The notes below the pieces were generated by a model. That model ran no database searches and was not told the origin of the DNA. It worked only from the letters and a program-made list of their open reading frames with translations. Positions 16,716-26,133 of a stretch of DNA of 64,000 bases are shown one piece after another. The translations under genes were made by a program, and so were the position numbers. This DNA comes from CAYWMP01 sp964459445 (GTDB lineage Bacteria > Desulfobacterota > DSM-4660 > Desulfatiglandales > HGW-15): positions 1 through 64,000 of the forward strand of contig CAYWMP010000006.1 of NCBI GenBank assembly GCA_964459445.1, read 5' to 3'. The first letter of the stretch is position 1. Every line of letters begins with the position of its first letter.

Positions 16716-17828
16716 CTAGTTACCGGCCCATTCTCTGAGCCTTGAGCAAATGGTCGACACCTGCTCATCCGAGAGTTCCGGATAGAGGGGCAAGGTCAAT
16801 AGGCCCTTATAGAGTTCCTCTGTATTGGAGAGATCGTCAGCGCCACGGATTTTTCTAATGTAGGCAGGCTGACGATGAATCGGTAAAGGATAATGTAAAG
16901 CAGAATCTATTCCCGCCTTTGCCAAAAAGTCCCTTAACAGGTCACGTTTTTGAGTTTCCACAACAAATAGGTGAAATGCATGAAGCGTGCCCTCGATAGG
17001 GGCGGGAGGCGTAATTTTCGTTCCCTCAAGGGCAACCCGATAACTTTCGGCAATTTTTCTCCTCCGGGCATTGTCCTTTTCCAAGTAGGGAAGTTTTGTT
17101 CGGAGAATGGCCGCCTGGATCTCATCGAGTCGCGAATTCCGGCCTTGGGTCGTGCTAACCCGGTCCTTGTTCCATCCATATTCACGGAAAGCGCGAACGC
17201 TTTCGGCGATTTTGGAGGAATTGGTCATAACAGCGCCGGCGTCTCCAAGGGCCCCAAGGTTCTTGGTTGGATAAAAACTAAAGGCCGCGGCATCGCCAAA
17301 GGCGCCGACGTGTTTTCCATTTAATTTTGCGCCATGGGCCTGGGCACAGTCTTCGATAACCCTGATTTTGTGTTTGTGGGCAATCTCCAGGATCTCTTCC
17401 ATGGGTGCCGGCTGACCATAGATATGGACCGGGACGATGGCCTTTGTCCTATCTGATAGAAGTCTGGTGATCTTTTGCGGATCCATGCATCGCGATATTG
17501 GATCGATATCCGCGAGAACCGGAATCCCATTGATTTGATCGATCGCCGCGACCGTAGCAACAGCTGTGTGTGAGACGGTGATCACCTCATCACCGGCCGA
17601 AACTCCCACAGCCTTGAGTGCCAGGGATAGGGCGTCTGTGCCGCTCGCAACACCGATACAAAATGACACACCGATAAATTCCGCAAATTCCTTCTCGAAC
17701 ATCCTGACTTCTTGGCCAAGGATGTAATGTCCGCTTTTGAGGACACGGTTAATTGCATCCAGTATCTCTGATTTGTGGGATTTAAATTGCGCATTAGGAT
17801 TGGCTACGGGTATGATGTCATGAGTCAT
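16716..17828 (-). CDS. DegT/DnrJ/EryC1/StrS family PLP aminotransferase
   Basis: About 370 residues from the ATG at 17828, which overlaps the end of the SDR gene by 11 bases. Features are the ASGTDALSLAL cofactor-binding stretch, the conserved EDCAQAHGA (PLP-ring Asp and neighbours), and the catalytic Lys in SFYPTKNLGALGDAGAV. The family transaminates keto-sugars to amino-sugars for surface glycans. The longer start at 17873 adds 15 residues not typical of the family. Pairing with the SDR gene suggests production of an amino or amido deoxy-sugar nucleotide. Confidence 0.93.
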   Translation of the reverse strand: MTHDIIPVANPNAQFKSHKSEILDAINRVLKSGHYILGQEVRMFEKEFAEFIGVSFCIGVASGTDALSLALKAVGVSAGDEVITVSHTAVATVAAIDQINGIPVLADIDPISRCMDPQKITRLLSDRTKAIVPVHIYGQPAPMEEILEIAHKHKIRVIEDCAQAHGAKLNGKHVGAFGDAAAFSFYPTKNLGALGDAGAVMTNSSKIAESVRAFREYGWNKDRVSTTQGRNSRLDEIQAAILRTKLPYLEKDNARRRKIAESYRVALEGTKITPPAPIEGTLHAFHLFVVETQKRDLLRDFLAKAGIDSALHYPLPIHRQPAYIRKIRGADDLSNTEELYKGLLTLPLYPELSDEQVSTICSRLREWAGN

Positions 17829-18816
17829 TTTCAGGATTCCAATATTGGGCTGAATATTTTCGATAGAAATCAAGGGTCTTTTTCAACCCCATTTCTAGCT
17901 TTGTTTCCGGTTTCCATCCAAGCTTTGATCGGATTCTACGATAATCACCGTAATAGTCGCCGATATCGATGATTTTCCTGTCTTCGGGAAAAGGGATCAT
18001 TTCATAGGATCCGCCGTTGTTTATTTTTATCAAAAGTTCAGCGGTATCCTTGAGGTTAATGGGATCATCTGCGCCCAAATTGTAGATCTGCCCGTTAGTA
18101 TCCTCCGATTGAGAAACTGAAAGCAAAGCATTAACAACATCATCTACATAGTTAAAATCACGAACCTGTTTTCCGTCGCCATAAATCTGAAAGGGCTTCC
18201 CTTCAATAACGCTGCGAATCCAGATGCCCAGGAAGGTTTGACGCGCATCCTTGACCCGCATCCTGGGACCGTAGGTGTTGGTCAATCGCAAGACCGATGT
18301 TCGAATACCGTGTACATTGTTGTAGACAACATGGTACCACTCACCAGCAACCTTGTTGATGCCATTCACATCGATCGGAACAATTGGATGTCGCTCATCT
18401 ACGGGCAGGTATTGGGGTTTTCCATAGATCTGTCTCGTGCTGGCAAACACAACCTTGATATCGGGGTTATACTTTCTGCATGCCTCCAGAATGAAAAGCT
18501 GGGCCCGGGCATTGATTTCAAGATCCGGATAGGGATTGAGCATGGAATCGAGATGACTGGTCTGTCCGGCCAGGTTAAAGAGAAAATCCTGACCCTGAAC
18601 CAGGTATTTCATGGCGTGCTCATCGCGAACATCCGAGATATTGATCTGGATCTGATCCTTGATGGGTTCAATGTTCCAACGATTGCCGCCATATTCGGGG
18701 ATGAGGCTGTCAACCACCGTCACCTTCGCACCCGAGGTCACAAGACGACAGGCGAGATTGGAACCGATAAAGCCAAGCCCTCCCGTGATCAGTATTTTTT
18801 TTGATTGAAAGTCCAT
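17818..18816 (-). CDS. NAD-dependent epimerase/dehydratase (extended SDR)
   Basis: 332 residues. A Rossmann N-terminus with TGGLGFIGSNL binds NAD(P), and FASTRQIYGKP is the usual catalytic Ser/Thr region. RLTNTYGPRM and YGDGKQVRDFNYVDD are typical of nucleotide-sugar epimerases and dehydratases. Where YxxxK is expected the sequence reads NGINK, so the usual catalytic Tyr seems to be Asn; I believe relatives share this, but it leaves the exact reaction open. It starts 4 bases from the end of the upstream three-domain gene and overlaps degT-like downstream, so it is translated as part of one operon. Confidence 0.9.
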   Translation of the reverse strand: MDFQSKKILITGGLGFIGSNLACRLVTSGAKVTVVDSLIPEYGGNRWNIEPIKDQIQINISDVRDEHAMKYLVQGQDFLFNLAGQTSHLDSMLNPYPDLEINARAQLFILEACRKYNPDIKVVFASTRQIYGKPQYLPVDERHPIVPIDVNGINKVAGEWYHVVYNNVHGIRTSVLRLTNTYGPRMRVKDARQTFLGIWIRSVIEGKPFQIYGDGKQVRDFNYVDDVVNALLSVSQSEDTNGQIYNLGADDPINLKDTAELLIKINNGGSYEMIPFPEDRKIIDIGDYYGDYRRIRSKLGWKPETKLEMGLKKTLDFYRKYSAQYWNPENDS

Positions 18817-18820
18817 AATA

Positions 18821-21256
18821 TTAACCCGCCAGATCGGCCTGATACCCTCTCAGTCTCTCAAAGAGCCGGTATTCCGGCTCAAGCCATTCACGCAACCGAT
18901 TCATCTCTTCATTGGGTATATCGAGTTCAATCGATGTCTTCCTCGTATGCAGCGGTTCAAGCAGAATCCCTAATTTCGACGATAGGCGAGTAAGTCCGGC
19001 TGCGAATTCTTCTGTAAATAGGAAATAAGAACATGCCACAATTTCCTCAAAGGCCTCGTCAATATCGAAACCCTTTGAAAACATATAGAACTGGGCCTGA
19101 AGAAGCTCTTTGGGCAGGCGCGCCAGATATTCACCGAAGGATCCATCCAGCCATTTCCCTCGCTTTTTCATCACAGGATGATCGACATGGCTCAATTTGT
19201 ATTCCATGAGCTCTTTGTAACAGGATAAGACCCTTTTCACGGGATCTCTGAGGCAAGTGATTGTAAAGGTATCTTCGGGCAGTTTTAATTGATGTTTGGG
19301 AATGTGGGAAAAGGCGTAGTAAAAGAGTCCATCCTGGATTAATGACTTGTCCCACCCGACAAAAACCTTGTTCCCGGATATGACTCTCCAGTCGATCGCC
19401 TTGGTCAGTCTTTTGTAAACATCGGGCCCCGGTTCTCCCCCCAAAGAAAGAAACGTATGATTCAAAGAGGTTCCGCCCGTTTTTTCATTGTGAAAATGAT
19501 AAATCCGACCATATTGACCTGCTATCTCGTACTTTGTAAGGTTTATGACCTTAGCGGTTTGTCTGCTTGAGAACTCATTGGCCTGCCTGAGGGCATTCTG
19601 GACATCATAATGGGTCATTCTCGGATATTGTTGAAATAGTTGGTTGATTGTGTGTCCTTGAGCCAGTTTTCTCCAAAGTTCGCCTATAGTCAGCTCGGCT
19701 TCCGAGGTGACGGGCCGATCTTCGACTGCCTTCTCAGGCTTGGGGCGATTTATCAAAACCGATTTGGAATTGCTATTCTCATAGACCTGCCGCATATACT
19801 TTTTAGCAGTGCCTTGAAAATGGAGCACATTGAATCTGATTTCCCGTCCGGAGTTCCGCTGCCTACCATAGGGTTTACCTTCCCTCCAAATCACATGCTT
19901 AATGCCATTGCGCATTTCAAAGTCCGGATCAGGAAGATTGACATTATGATCATAGGTCGCTCCGTCCTCAATCAGCGTTGTTTCTCCGATGCTTGCCCGG
20001 TTCTTATTAAGGTATAAATCGAAAGCAGTCTTGTCGCCGACATTGTTGGAAGGGGCATTCCGGCTTTGTTTGAGAGATAGTGAAACCATGTGGTCCCATG
20101 AGAGTTGATCCCTCTTGGTGTAGATGTCCATCAAATAAGAACAGAATTCTTTTAATGCCTCAAGATTGTTGAAAAATGAGCTGCTTCCGGAACAACGGCT
20201 GGATAAGGTAAAATCCCATTGAGAAAACTTTTTTTGTTCTTCGGTCACGTTGGCATATAGCATCACGTCCGACTCAAGATAGAAACACCTGCCCATTTTA
20301 TTCTGAACGAGAAAATCCCGAAGAATAAACCAGCGGAGAAATCGCATCAATTCGAGGTCATAGCCCTGGGAGCTGAGATGGTGATAGATCTTTACAAAAT
20401 CCTCCGCACCCCCGAAATATTCCGACGCATGATGATGGTAAACAAAATCATAGTGTTTGGTCGTTTCATCTCCAATGAGATGAACTGTGGATTCAGGGTT
20501 TGACTTCTTGGCCTGTCCCAGGCTGTACTGCAGATAGTCATGGTCACCCAAATGGATGAAGACAATGGGGAGGGCCGCTTGTAAGGTTTTTGGCTCGATC
20601 CCGATCACGTTCGGATTCTCGTTCTGGGTCAATGGGATGTGATTCGGCAGGACATATTTGCCTTCTGGATGCGGTTTGAATTCACCTTTGGTCAGCGTGA
20701 TGTAGACTGAACGAATTTCTGCAGGTTCATTGTTTTGCGGATTCAGAATGCCCTTGTCCCCTGTGATACTCAGTCTCCAATCACACTCTAAAACCCTGAA
20801 TCCGGCCTTTTCGCCTATATATCTCAGGCAATCGGGGGTAAATCGCCAATAATCACGGGGCGAGGGGTGATAGGGAAAGGAAAAGACTGTACCCAGGATA
20901 AGCAAGCAATCCGCCTTCATAATCCTATAGAGTGCCTCAAAGGCCTTGAAAGGATTTTCAACATGCTCCAGGACATTCAGGCAAAGAGCCGTTCCAAAGG
21001 CGCCCTCATATAGTGAGGGGAGATCTTCAATTAGGGGGTCACCCTTTTCAGGATTCAATATCCTATAACCCCTGTTGATATGATCGAAGGGCCGTTGAGA
21101 AAGAGACACATAGCGCGCCTGCTGATCGCCTGTTTCTAGGGTGAGATCATAATCGGCAATGCAGGGACGCTCCAATCCTCCCAGATCTACGAAGGGATTT
21201 CTGAGCCCATATTTCTCAACCTGTTCGGTCACAAGACGTATATCATCCCAGAACAT
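18821..21256 (-). CDS. Three-domain protein: methyltransferase, GT-like, sulfotransferase, with DUF433-like insert
   Basis: 811 residues. Residues ~1-200 are a class I methyltransferase (LCLNVLEHVENPFKAFEALYR). Residues ~228-500 resemble a GT-A type transferase (CFYLESDVMLY, ~325-334). Residues ~521-560 (LTIGELWRKLAQGHTINQLF... followed by YPRMTHYDVQNAL) look like the C-terminal half of DUF433. Residues ~585-805 are a sulfotransferase with a 5' loop HNEKTGGTSLNH and a 3'-phosphate motif CLRDPVKRVLSCY. The three activities in one chain suggest a methylated and sulfated glycan repeat. No signal peptide or membrane span is seen. The middle-domain assignment is the least certain. Confidence 0.82.
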   Translation of the reverse strand: MFWDDIRLVTEQVEKYGLRNPFVDLGGLERPCIADYDLTLETGDQQARYVSLSQRPFDHINRGYRILNPEKGDPLIEDLPSLYEGAFGTALCLNVLEHVENPFKAFEALYRIMKADCLLILGTVFSFPYHPSPRDYWRFTPDCLRYIGEKAGFRVLECDWRLSITGDKGILNPQNNEPAEIRSVYITLTKGEFKPHPEGKYVLPNHIPLTQNENPNVIGIEPKTLQAALPIVFIHLGDHDYLQYSLGQAKKSNPESTVHLIGDETTKHYDFVYHHHASEYFGGAEDFVKIYHHLSSQGYDLELMRFLRWFILRDFLVQNKMGRCFYLESDVMLYANVTEEQKKFSQWDFTLSSRCSGSSSFFNNLEALKEFCSYLMDIYTKRDQLSWDHMVSLSLKQSRNAPSNNVGDKTAFDLYLNKNRASIGETTLIEDGATYDHNVNLPDPDFEMRNGIKHVIWREGKPYGRQRNSGREIRFNVLHFQGTAKKYMRQVYENSNSKSVLINRPKPEKAVEDRPVTSEAELTIGELWRKLAQGHTINQLFQQYPRMTHYDVQNALRQANEFSSRQTAKVINLTKYEIAGQYGRIYHFHNEKTGGTSLNHTFLSLGGEPGPDVYKRLTKAIDWRVISGNKVFVGWDKSLIQDGLFYYAFSHIPKHQLKLPEDTFTITCLRDPVKRVLSCYKELMEYKLSHVDHPVMKKRGKWLDGSFGEYLARLPKELLQAQFYMFSKGFDIDEAFEEIVACSYFLFTEEFAAGLTRLSSKLGILLEPLHTRKTSIELDIPNEEMNRLREWLEPEYRLFERLRGYQADLAG

Positions 21257-21297
21257 TGATCAGCTCCATGTTCGGTAAAAGGGGATTAAATAGGTTC

Positions 21298-23865
21298 CTA
21301 TTGGTTTGAACATCCTCGAGTTTCCACCTTTTTGAAAAGATAGGTCACTTCATAGGCATCGGTTTCAGAATTCGAATGGTATTCATTGGCGTTGATCAGT
21401 TTCAAACCGTGCCTAATAAACTCAGAGAGGAGCTCCTTCTCATTGAAACGGATTTCAACCGTTTCGATGCCGTAGGCGAACTTCTTGAAGTATTGCGTAG
21501 GGTTTTTTCTGCAAATGGGCGTCCTGTGGGCGACAACAAGGTTTTTAGAGACACGTACAGTTTCCCGGATATGTTTAACATATTCAGTTGTATGGAGCAG
21601 GATGCAGGAGGATACGGCAATAGGGAATTGGCTTTCCTTGAATGGCAGGTCGGCCCCATCGGAGACCAGAAAATCCGTTTGGGGATAATAGGCCCTCGCC
21701 ATGTCAATCAGAGGCGTTGAGTAGTCCATGCCTGTGTAACGGAGTCGCTTTTTGAGGAGATATTCCAATATTTCATAATAGTAGCCGCTGGCACATCCAA
21801 TCTCGAGTATTTGGCCGCCGTTTAGGACATGGGGTCTCAGGATATCTGCGAGCACCTGATAAACAACAGGTGGGTTTCCCCGGTACATATTTTGAAGCTC
21901 ATTTCGGGCTAGAGCTCGCTGTCTTTCAGGGATCTCCGGTCTTTTCCAGGCCTGGGTAAGGTCCTCTGTTAATTGCGTCCTGTCGATCGGGGTATATCCG
22001 TAGGACACCTTTTCATTGGAATCCAAGTGCGTGGACCCGGTCTTTTGCTTAAAGGCCAGATGACGGTCCAAGATCTCCGCAGTTTGTTCCAGCCTCTTTT
22101 CGTACGTGTGTTCGGAAAGTGTGCGTTTCTGCCCCTCACGGGCGATTTGATCGGCCTCGTCCTTGTTTTGGAGGTAATAATTGACCAATGCCACACATTC
22201 CTCGGGAGATCGATAAGCAATGACCTCTTTTCCTATCTCGAAGAGCTCGTTCAGATTATCCTTGAAATCCGTAATGAGCAGCGCCCTGCAACCGGTCGCT
22301 TCAAAGAGCCTCATGTTGTTTGCATTGTTTTGTGCCGCATCAATGTGGTGGTTGATGGTGATGAAGGACCTGCGAAGGATATCAAACATCTGACGACCCC
22401 AGGCTTCGCCTTGGTAGCGTATCCTGACGGGCGAATTCTTTTCGAGCGTGTCTATCCCATAGCCCCAGATTTTGATATCGAATTGCCTGGAAAGGACCTC
22501 CAGGAATTCCATCCTACCTTTATGAAGGGACGAGATGCCCCCCACAAAGGTGATAGGAACATCCTTCTGACGGTTATTGTTCTCCTCGATCACTCGACGG
22601 TCGAAGGCCAGGGGTTGATAGTAGGCCGCGACCCCAAGCTTTCGAAAGGGGTCTACAAAATGAGGGAAAGAGGTGAAAATGATATCAAAGCCGGTTACAT
22701 CCGCCTGCGGGGGCAGGGGGGAGGCGATCTGGCCGACAATGAGTTTTACATGGGGACGGACAGCAGAGAGAAACGCCTTTGTAGAGATGCTGAGGTCTTG
22801 CACATAGATCACATCCGCTTTTGAAGACCGCAATTGTTCTATCACAAGACCGAGCCCGTTCTTTTTTGTTCCATTCTCCCTCGCCCAGGCCTTTTGGAGC
22901 GGTGTGCAGTTGATGATGAGATCCTCGGCTCGCCATCCGGCTTGTTTGATGGATTCGGAATAGTAATCGCTGTCCCCGAAGCGTTGAGATTGAAGGGCCG
23001 ATTTTTGATCCTCATAGGACAATGAAGAAAAACCGGGATTCTTTCTATAATGATTCTCCAGAAACCCGGTGTAATAGGTATTGAGGAACACGACTTTCTG
23101 TTTTCTTTGGCCGGCGGATTTTTGAAAGGATCCTTTATGCTTTAAGTCAATTCTTTTTGAGAGATTGTCCGGATCCTGCTTGGAGTATGGAATTTTTTCA
23201 CTCGCTTTCGAACGCAGGCGCAGTTCAATGTGTTTAGGGAGATTTGGTTGGAGAAACGCTGCAAGCGACTCAACAAACGCTTCTGCCTTGCTCATGAACA
23301 CAGTGGCGACCGCCCCTTCATTATCTTTGTGGGGGTTGGTTAATCTCAAGTAGAAAGCTTGACGCGGATATCCCCGTTTGTACTCCTCACGTTGAGCGTC
23401 ATGAAGGATCATTACCCCATGATCCTTCAGGAGCATCCATCCAATCTGCATACACTCCACTCGAGCGCGGCCGTCCACCAGGATGAAATTGAATTTTTTG
23501 TTTAGGCTGGTGGGGAAAAGGATGTATTCAGAAAAGGAATCATAGTCTCCGTCTTCCAATGCAGGGAATTCACTGCTATTGGGAACATAGTGAATCCGTA
23601 GGTTTTCTATGCCTTGCGATTTCGCTTGGGTACCAATGTGGCCGGCCCAATCTTGATTATGTTCAATGGAATCCCAACTCACGTTTTGAGGTAACTTGGA
23701 TGGAAAATAGAGCGCACTATGACCGCAACCCCATTCTAGGGCATGAATCGGGCCCTCGAGGATTTGAAAGCAGGCCTCAATTGCGAGGATTTCGAATTCG
23801 TCCATGAAGGGCTTAAAATTCTCACGGTTTTCTATAACGGTTGCGTTTAAGGGTTGTTGGGTCAT
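21298..23865 (-). CDS. Methyltransferase-CgeB-like glycosyltransferase-methyltransferase fusion
   Basis: 855 residues from the ATG at 23865 (an upstream TTG would add three). Residues ~40-200 form a class I Rossmann domain (HALEWGCGHSALYFPSKL, FNFILVDGRARVE) like O-methyltransferases. Residues ~260-605 are a GT-B CgeB-like glycosyltransferase (ITFVGGISSLHKGRMEFL, NNANNMRLFEATGCRALLITD). Residues ~660-850 are a Methyltransf_11-type domain (ILEIGCASGYYYEILEYL). Two methyltransferases flank one sugar transferase, implying a dimethylated or terminally capped sugar. The gene is 41 bases upstream of the three-domain gene in the same operon. Confidence 0.87.
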   Translation of the reverse strand: MTQQPLNATVIENRENFKPFMDEFEILAIEACFQILEGPIHALEWGCGHSALYFPSKLPQNVSWDSIEHNQDWAGHIGTQAKSQGIENLRIHYVPNSSEFPALEDGDYDSFSEYILFPTSLNKKFNFILVDGRARVECMQIGWMLLKDHGVMILHDAQREEYKRGYPRQAFYLRLTNPHKDNEGAVATVFMSKAEAFVESLAAFLQPNLPKHIELRLRSKASEKIPYSKQDPDNLSKRIDLKHKGSFQKSAGQRKQKVVFLNTYYTGFLENHYRKNPGFSSLSYEDQKSALQSQRFGDSDYYSESIKQAGWRAEDLIINCTPLQKAWARENGTKKNGLGLVIEQLRSSKADVIYVQDLSISTKAFLSAVRPHVKLIVGQIASPLPPQADVTGFDIIFTSFPHFVDPFRKLGVAAYYQPLAFDRRVIEENNNRQKDVPITFVGGISSLHKGRMEFLEVLSRQFDIKIWGYGIDTLEKNSPVRIRYQGEAWGRQMFDILRRSFITINHHIDAAQNNANNMRLFEATGCRALLITDFKDNLNELFEIGKEVIAYRSPEECVALVNYYLQNKDEADQIAREGQKRTLSEHTYEKRLEQTAEILDRHLAFKQKTGSTHLDSNEKVSYGYTPIDRTQLTEDLTQAWKRPEIPERQRALARNELQNMYRGNPPVVYQVLADILRPHVLNGGQILEIGCASGYYYEILEYLLKKRLRYTGMDYSTPLIDMARAYYPQTDFLVSDGADLPFKESQFPIAVSSCILLHTTEYVKHIRETVRVSKNLVVAHRTPICRKNPTQYFKKFAYGIETVEIRFNEKELLSEFIRHGLKLINANEYHSNSETDAYEVTYLFKKVETRGCSNQ

Positions 23866-23938
23866 ATGAATCAAATATGAAAATAGGGTTTAAACTTGGT
23901 CGTTTCGGTTGATAGGCCCCCTGTGATACCCATATCTG

Positions 23939-24994
23939 TCAATTGCTTTCATATCCGAAACCGAGCAGGGTTTTACTGCAATTCGGTTTTGACAGAAAAT
24001 AGCGAAGATGGGATTCATCCAAATGGTTTTTCCAATCGCCCACGATGCCTTTCCTATAATGGGAGGAAACGTCTTCTTCGCCCTGTTTCCTGTTCGATAT
24101 GGTTTTGAAGTTATGCTCCTGCAACAAACCGTGGAGAAAATCCTGATCGGCCGCGAGTTTTAGATGTTTGATGATTGTCTGAAAGAATAAAAAGGGGTTG
24201 GCGAGCATTTGTTCAAAAGTCAGAATTAATATATCTTCATCGTTTAGAAATTCGAGCCATTCACAAAGGTAACTTGCGATTGAATTTTCAAAATCGTCAA
24301 TAGCCCAATTAATCCCTTCGCTTTTATTCATTCTCATAAGCGTTTCCCTATCCTTTTCCAGGTTTTCGGTGAGAAGGGGATGGGAATACATCATAGAGAA
24401 ATAAAGCGATATGACAATGTCTCTTGGATCCCTGACAACCAGGATTCCTCTATAGGGAATGGCCATTCGCTTGCAGATACCCATGACATTTGATTTGCCT
24501 CTTATCCCTGAATGGAGCGTTTCATAATACTTGCTGGCGTTGATTAGAGAATCGTCGGACACCTTTTCATTGTTCGCTGAGTTCTGATTGAAGGCCCATA
24601 CTTTGTTGTAGTCGATGAACCGGATCTTCAGTTGTTCGGTAACCTTCATCAAAATTCCGAAGATATAAACAGAGGCTGCTTTGTGGGCCACGTTCACGAA
24701 CTTCTGCAACTCGTATTCTCTATCAGGCGCAGCGATGGAAGATGCTGAGTCGTGTGAAAGGGATAGTTGCACATGGGAATCCGTGTGGTCCGGCCTTATT
24801 TGAATCAGAGTTTCATAGACTGACACAGCCTCATCAAAGAGCGCCAACCGTTGCAGCTTTATCCCAATTTCGTAAAGATAATTGAAGGCTGATTGGTCGT
24901 TCGGATTATCCTTTAAAGCGATCTCCCCCTGTTCTTTCAGCATTAATAGGTCTTTTTGAAGGGCAATTATTTTGTTTTCTTCTGCGATCAACAT
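23939..24994 (-). CDS. Sulfotransferase domain protein with short TPR-like N-terminus
   Basis: 351 residues. Residues ~15-75 look like one or two TPR units. Residues ~90-345 are a sulfotransferase: the 5' phosphosulfate region is an atypical VNVAHKAASVYIF, the 3'-phosphate motif is LVVRDPRDIVISLYFS, and the C-terminal GIVGDWKNH fits the family GxxGxxK motif. This is the PAPS-dependent fold; the acceptor is unknown. It has its own candidate sigma-54 promoter at 25151-25166, leaving a leader of about 145 bases. Confidence 0.82.
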   Translation of the reverse strand: MLIAEENKIIALQKDLLMLKEQGEIALKDNPNDQSAFNYLYEIGIKLQRLALFDEAVSVYETLIQIRPDHTDSHVQLSLSHDSASSIAAPDREYELQKFVNVAHKAASVYIFGILMKVTEQLKIRFIDYNKVWAFNQNSANNEKVSDDSLINASKYYETLHSGIRGKSNVMGICKRMAIPYRGILVVRDPRDIVISLYFSMMYSHPLLTENLEKDRETLMRMNKSEGINWAIDDFENSIASYLCEWLEFLNDEDILILTFEQMLANPFLFFQTIIKHLKLAADQDFLHGLLQEHNFKTISNRKQGEEDVSSHYRKGIVGDWKNHLDESHLRYFLSKPNCSKTLLGFGYESN

Positions 24995-25150
24995 AAGGCA
25001 TGGCCTCTAGGCATCGTTTCATATAACCCATTAAAAGAAAGTGTTTTGTCATGGGTTATCTTTAAGGGGATGTTGGACAAATATCTTACTATTTCAATAA
25101 ATTGGACGCCGATGAGATTATCTAGGCGATATCTATTCAGGGAAAAAATT

Positions 25151-25166
25151 TGCAATAAATATGCCA
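25151..25166 (-). promoter_or_regulatory. Sigma-54-type promoter for the 23939-24994 sulfotransferase gene
   Basis: The minus strand reads TGGCATATTTATTGCA, a full match to TGGCAYRNNNNTTGCW. It sits in a 212-base gap in which no gene was found. A transcript would start near 25139. Confidence 0.75.
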
Positions 25167-25206
25167 TCTTATTGTTGAGGTGGAAGGGGAAGCGAGTGTT
25201 GGAAAA

Positions 25207-26073
25207 CTATGAGGTCTTTCTCAAGACAACCAAAATGCCGCCATTGGCAAAATGTTTGTGGCGAGGATGGATTTTTGATAGTTGCCTTTCAACCTTTTGA
25301 TCGATTTCTATCGGATGCGTCAAATCCAGCCGTTCGATTTCAAAAGGGCATTGCTTGAAATACTCAATGTAATCTTCAGTAAAGAGTCGATTCAAAACCG
25401 GGGCATTGTAAATGTAGTAGACCATCAAACTCGCGGTATCCTTGTCTGTGTGATTGCGCAGATGTTGATACATCTCGGGCGGCCGCATTAACAGGTGAGA
25501 CCAAGGCGGGATTGGGCAATTTACACCATTGCATTCTCTCCCGCTCTTATCCGTAATTTTTGGCAGGTGATGCCCATTATGGGCGGACCAGATGGGTGAA
25601 AAAATAGAAAACACCTTGCCCTCTGGCCTTAAGGCGAAATACATCCTTTCCAGCGCCTCCGGGAATCTAAGGATATGTTCAAAAGAGGCGATTGAGAAGA
25701 CAAGGTCAAAGCGCTCACAAAATGCATCCGGCAAATTCTCGATGTTGCCAAGAAAGAAGTTGTAATTTTCATCACCGGGTCCGAAATTGTCTGAAAGGGG
25801 TATTGCTTTGTGGTCTTGCTTCAGAACCGTGCCTTGATGTGTGATCCCGCTGGCCTCTATAAGCGCATTTTCGTATTCGGAGGTCTCCAGAGCTGTCCAT
25901 GACTCTGCTTCAAGATAATCAAACACAAATCCCGGTGGAAGACTGCCTCCTACTTCTAGTATGCGCTTGGCAGAGAATCCGATAAGCTGATCACAGTGAA
26001 GAGCGTAAGGTACATGGTATGTGAGCCCGAATTCGTGTTGGCATTTTGGAATAACTTCTTGTGTGATAGCCAT
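25207..26073 (-). CDS. Class I SAM-dependent methyltransferase
   Basis: 288 residues. Motif I is RILEVGGSLPPGF, with the acidic residue for SAM ribose in TALETSEYENA, and a Methyltransf_11-like post-motif is FDLVFSIASFEHILRFPEALERMYFALRPEGKVF. No fused domains. The last ~60 residues (IERLDLTHPIEIDQKVERQL) suggest a family acting on glycans or lipids rather than RNA, but the substrate cannot be told. AGGTG lies 8 bases before the ATG and a sigma-54-type promoter is at 26113-26128. Confidence 0.88.
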   Translation of the reverse strand: MAITQEVIPKCQHEFGLTYHVPYALHCDQLIGFSAKRILEVGGSLPPGFVFDYLEAESWTALETSEYENALIEASGITHQGTVLKQDHKAIPLSDNFGPGDENYNFFLGNIENLPDAFCERFDLVFSIASFEHILRFPEALERMYFALRPEGKVFSIFSPIWSAHNGHHLPKITDKSGRECNGVNCPIPPWSHLLMRPPEMYQHLRNHTDKDTASLMVYYIYNAPVLNRLFTEDYIEYFKQCPFEIERLDLTHPIEIDQKVERQLSKIHPRHKHFANGGILVVLRKTS

Positions 26074-26112
26074 GAAAGCACCTGAGAGTGTGAGTTAAAA
26101 GCAGAATATAAT

Positions 26113-26128
26113 TGCAATTAAGATGCCA
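26113..26128 (-). promoter_or_regulatory. Sigma-54-type promoter for the 25207-26073 methyltransferase gene
   Basis: The minus strand reads TGGCATCTTAATTGCA, with both half-sites intact at correct spacing. A transcript would start near 26101, 28 bases before the ATG. Confidence 0.7.
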
Positions 26129-26133
26129 CTGGA

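Noticed and set aside
24956..25300. Plus-strand open frame of 114 codons spanning the gap before the sulfotransferase
   Set aside because: It overlaps two better-supported minus-strand genes, resembles no family and has no ribosome site; the gap is better explained by a sigma-54 promoter and leader.
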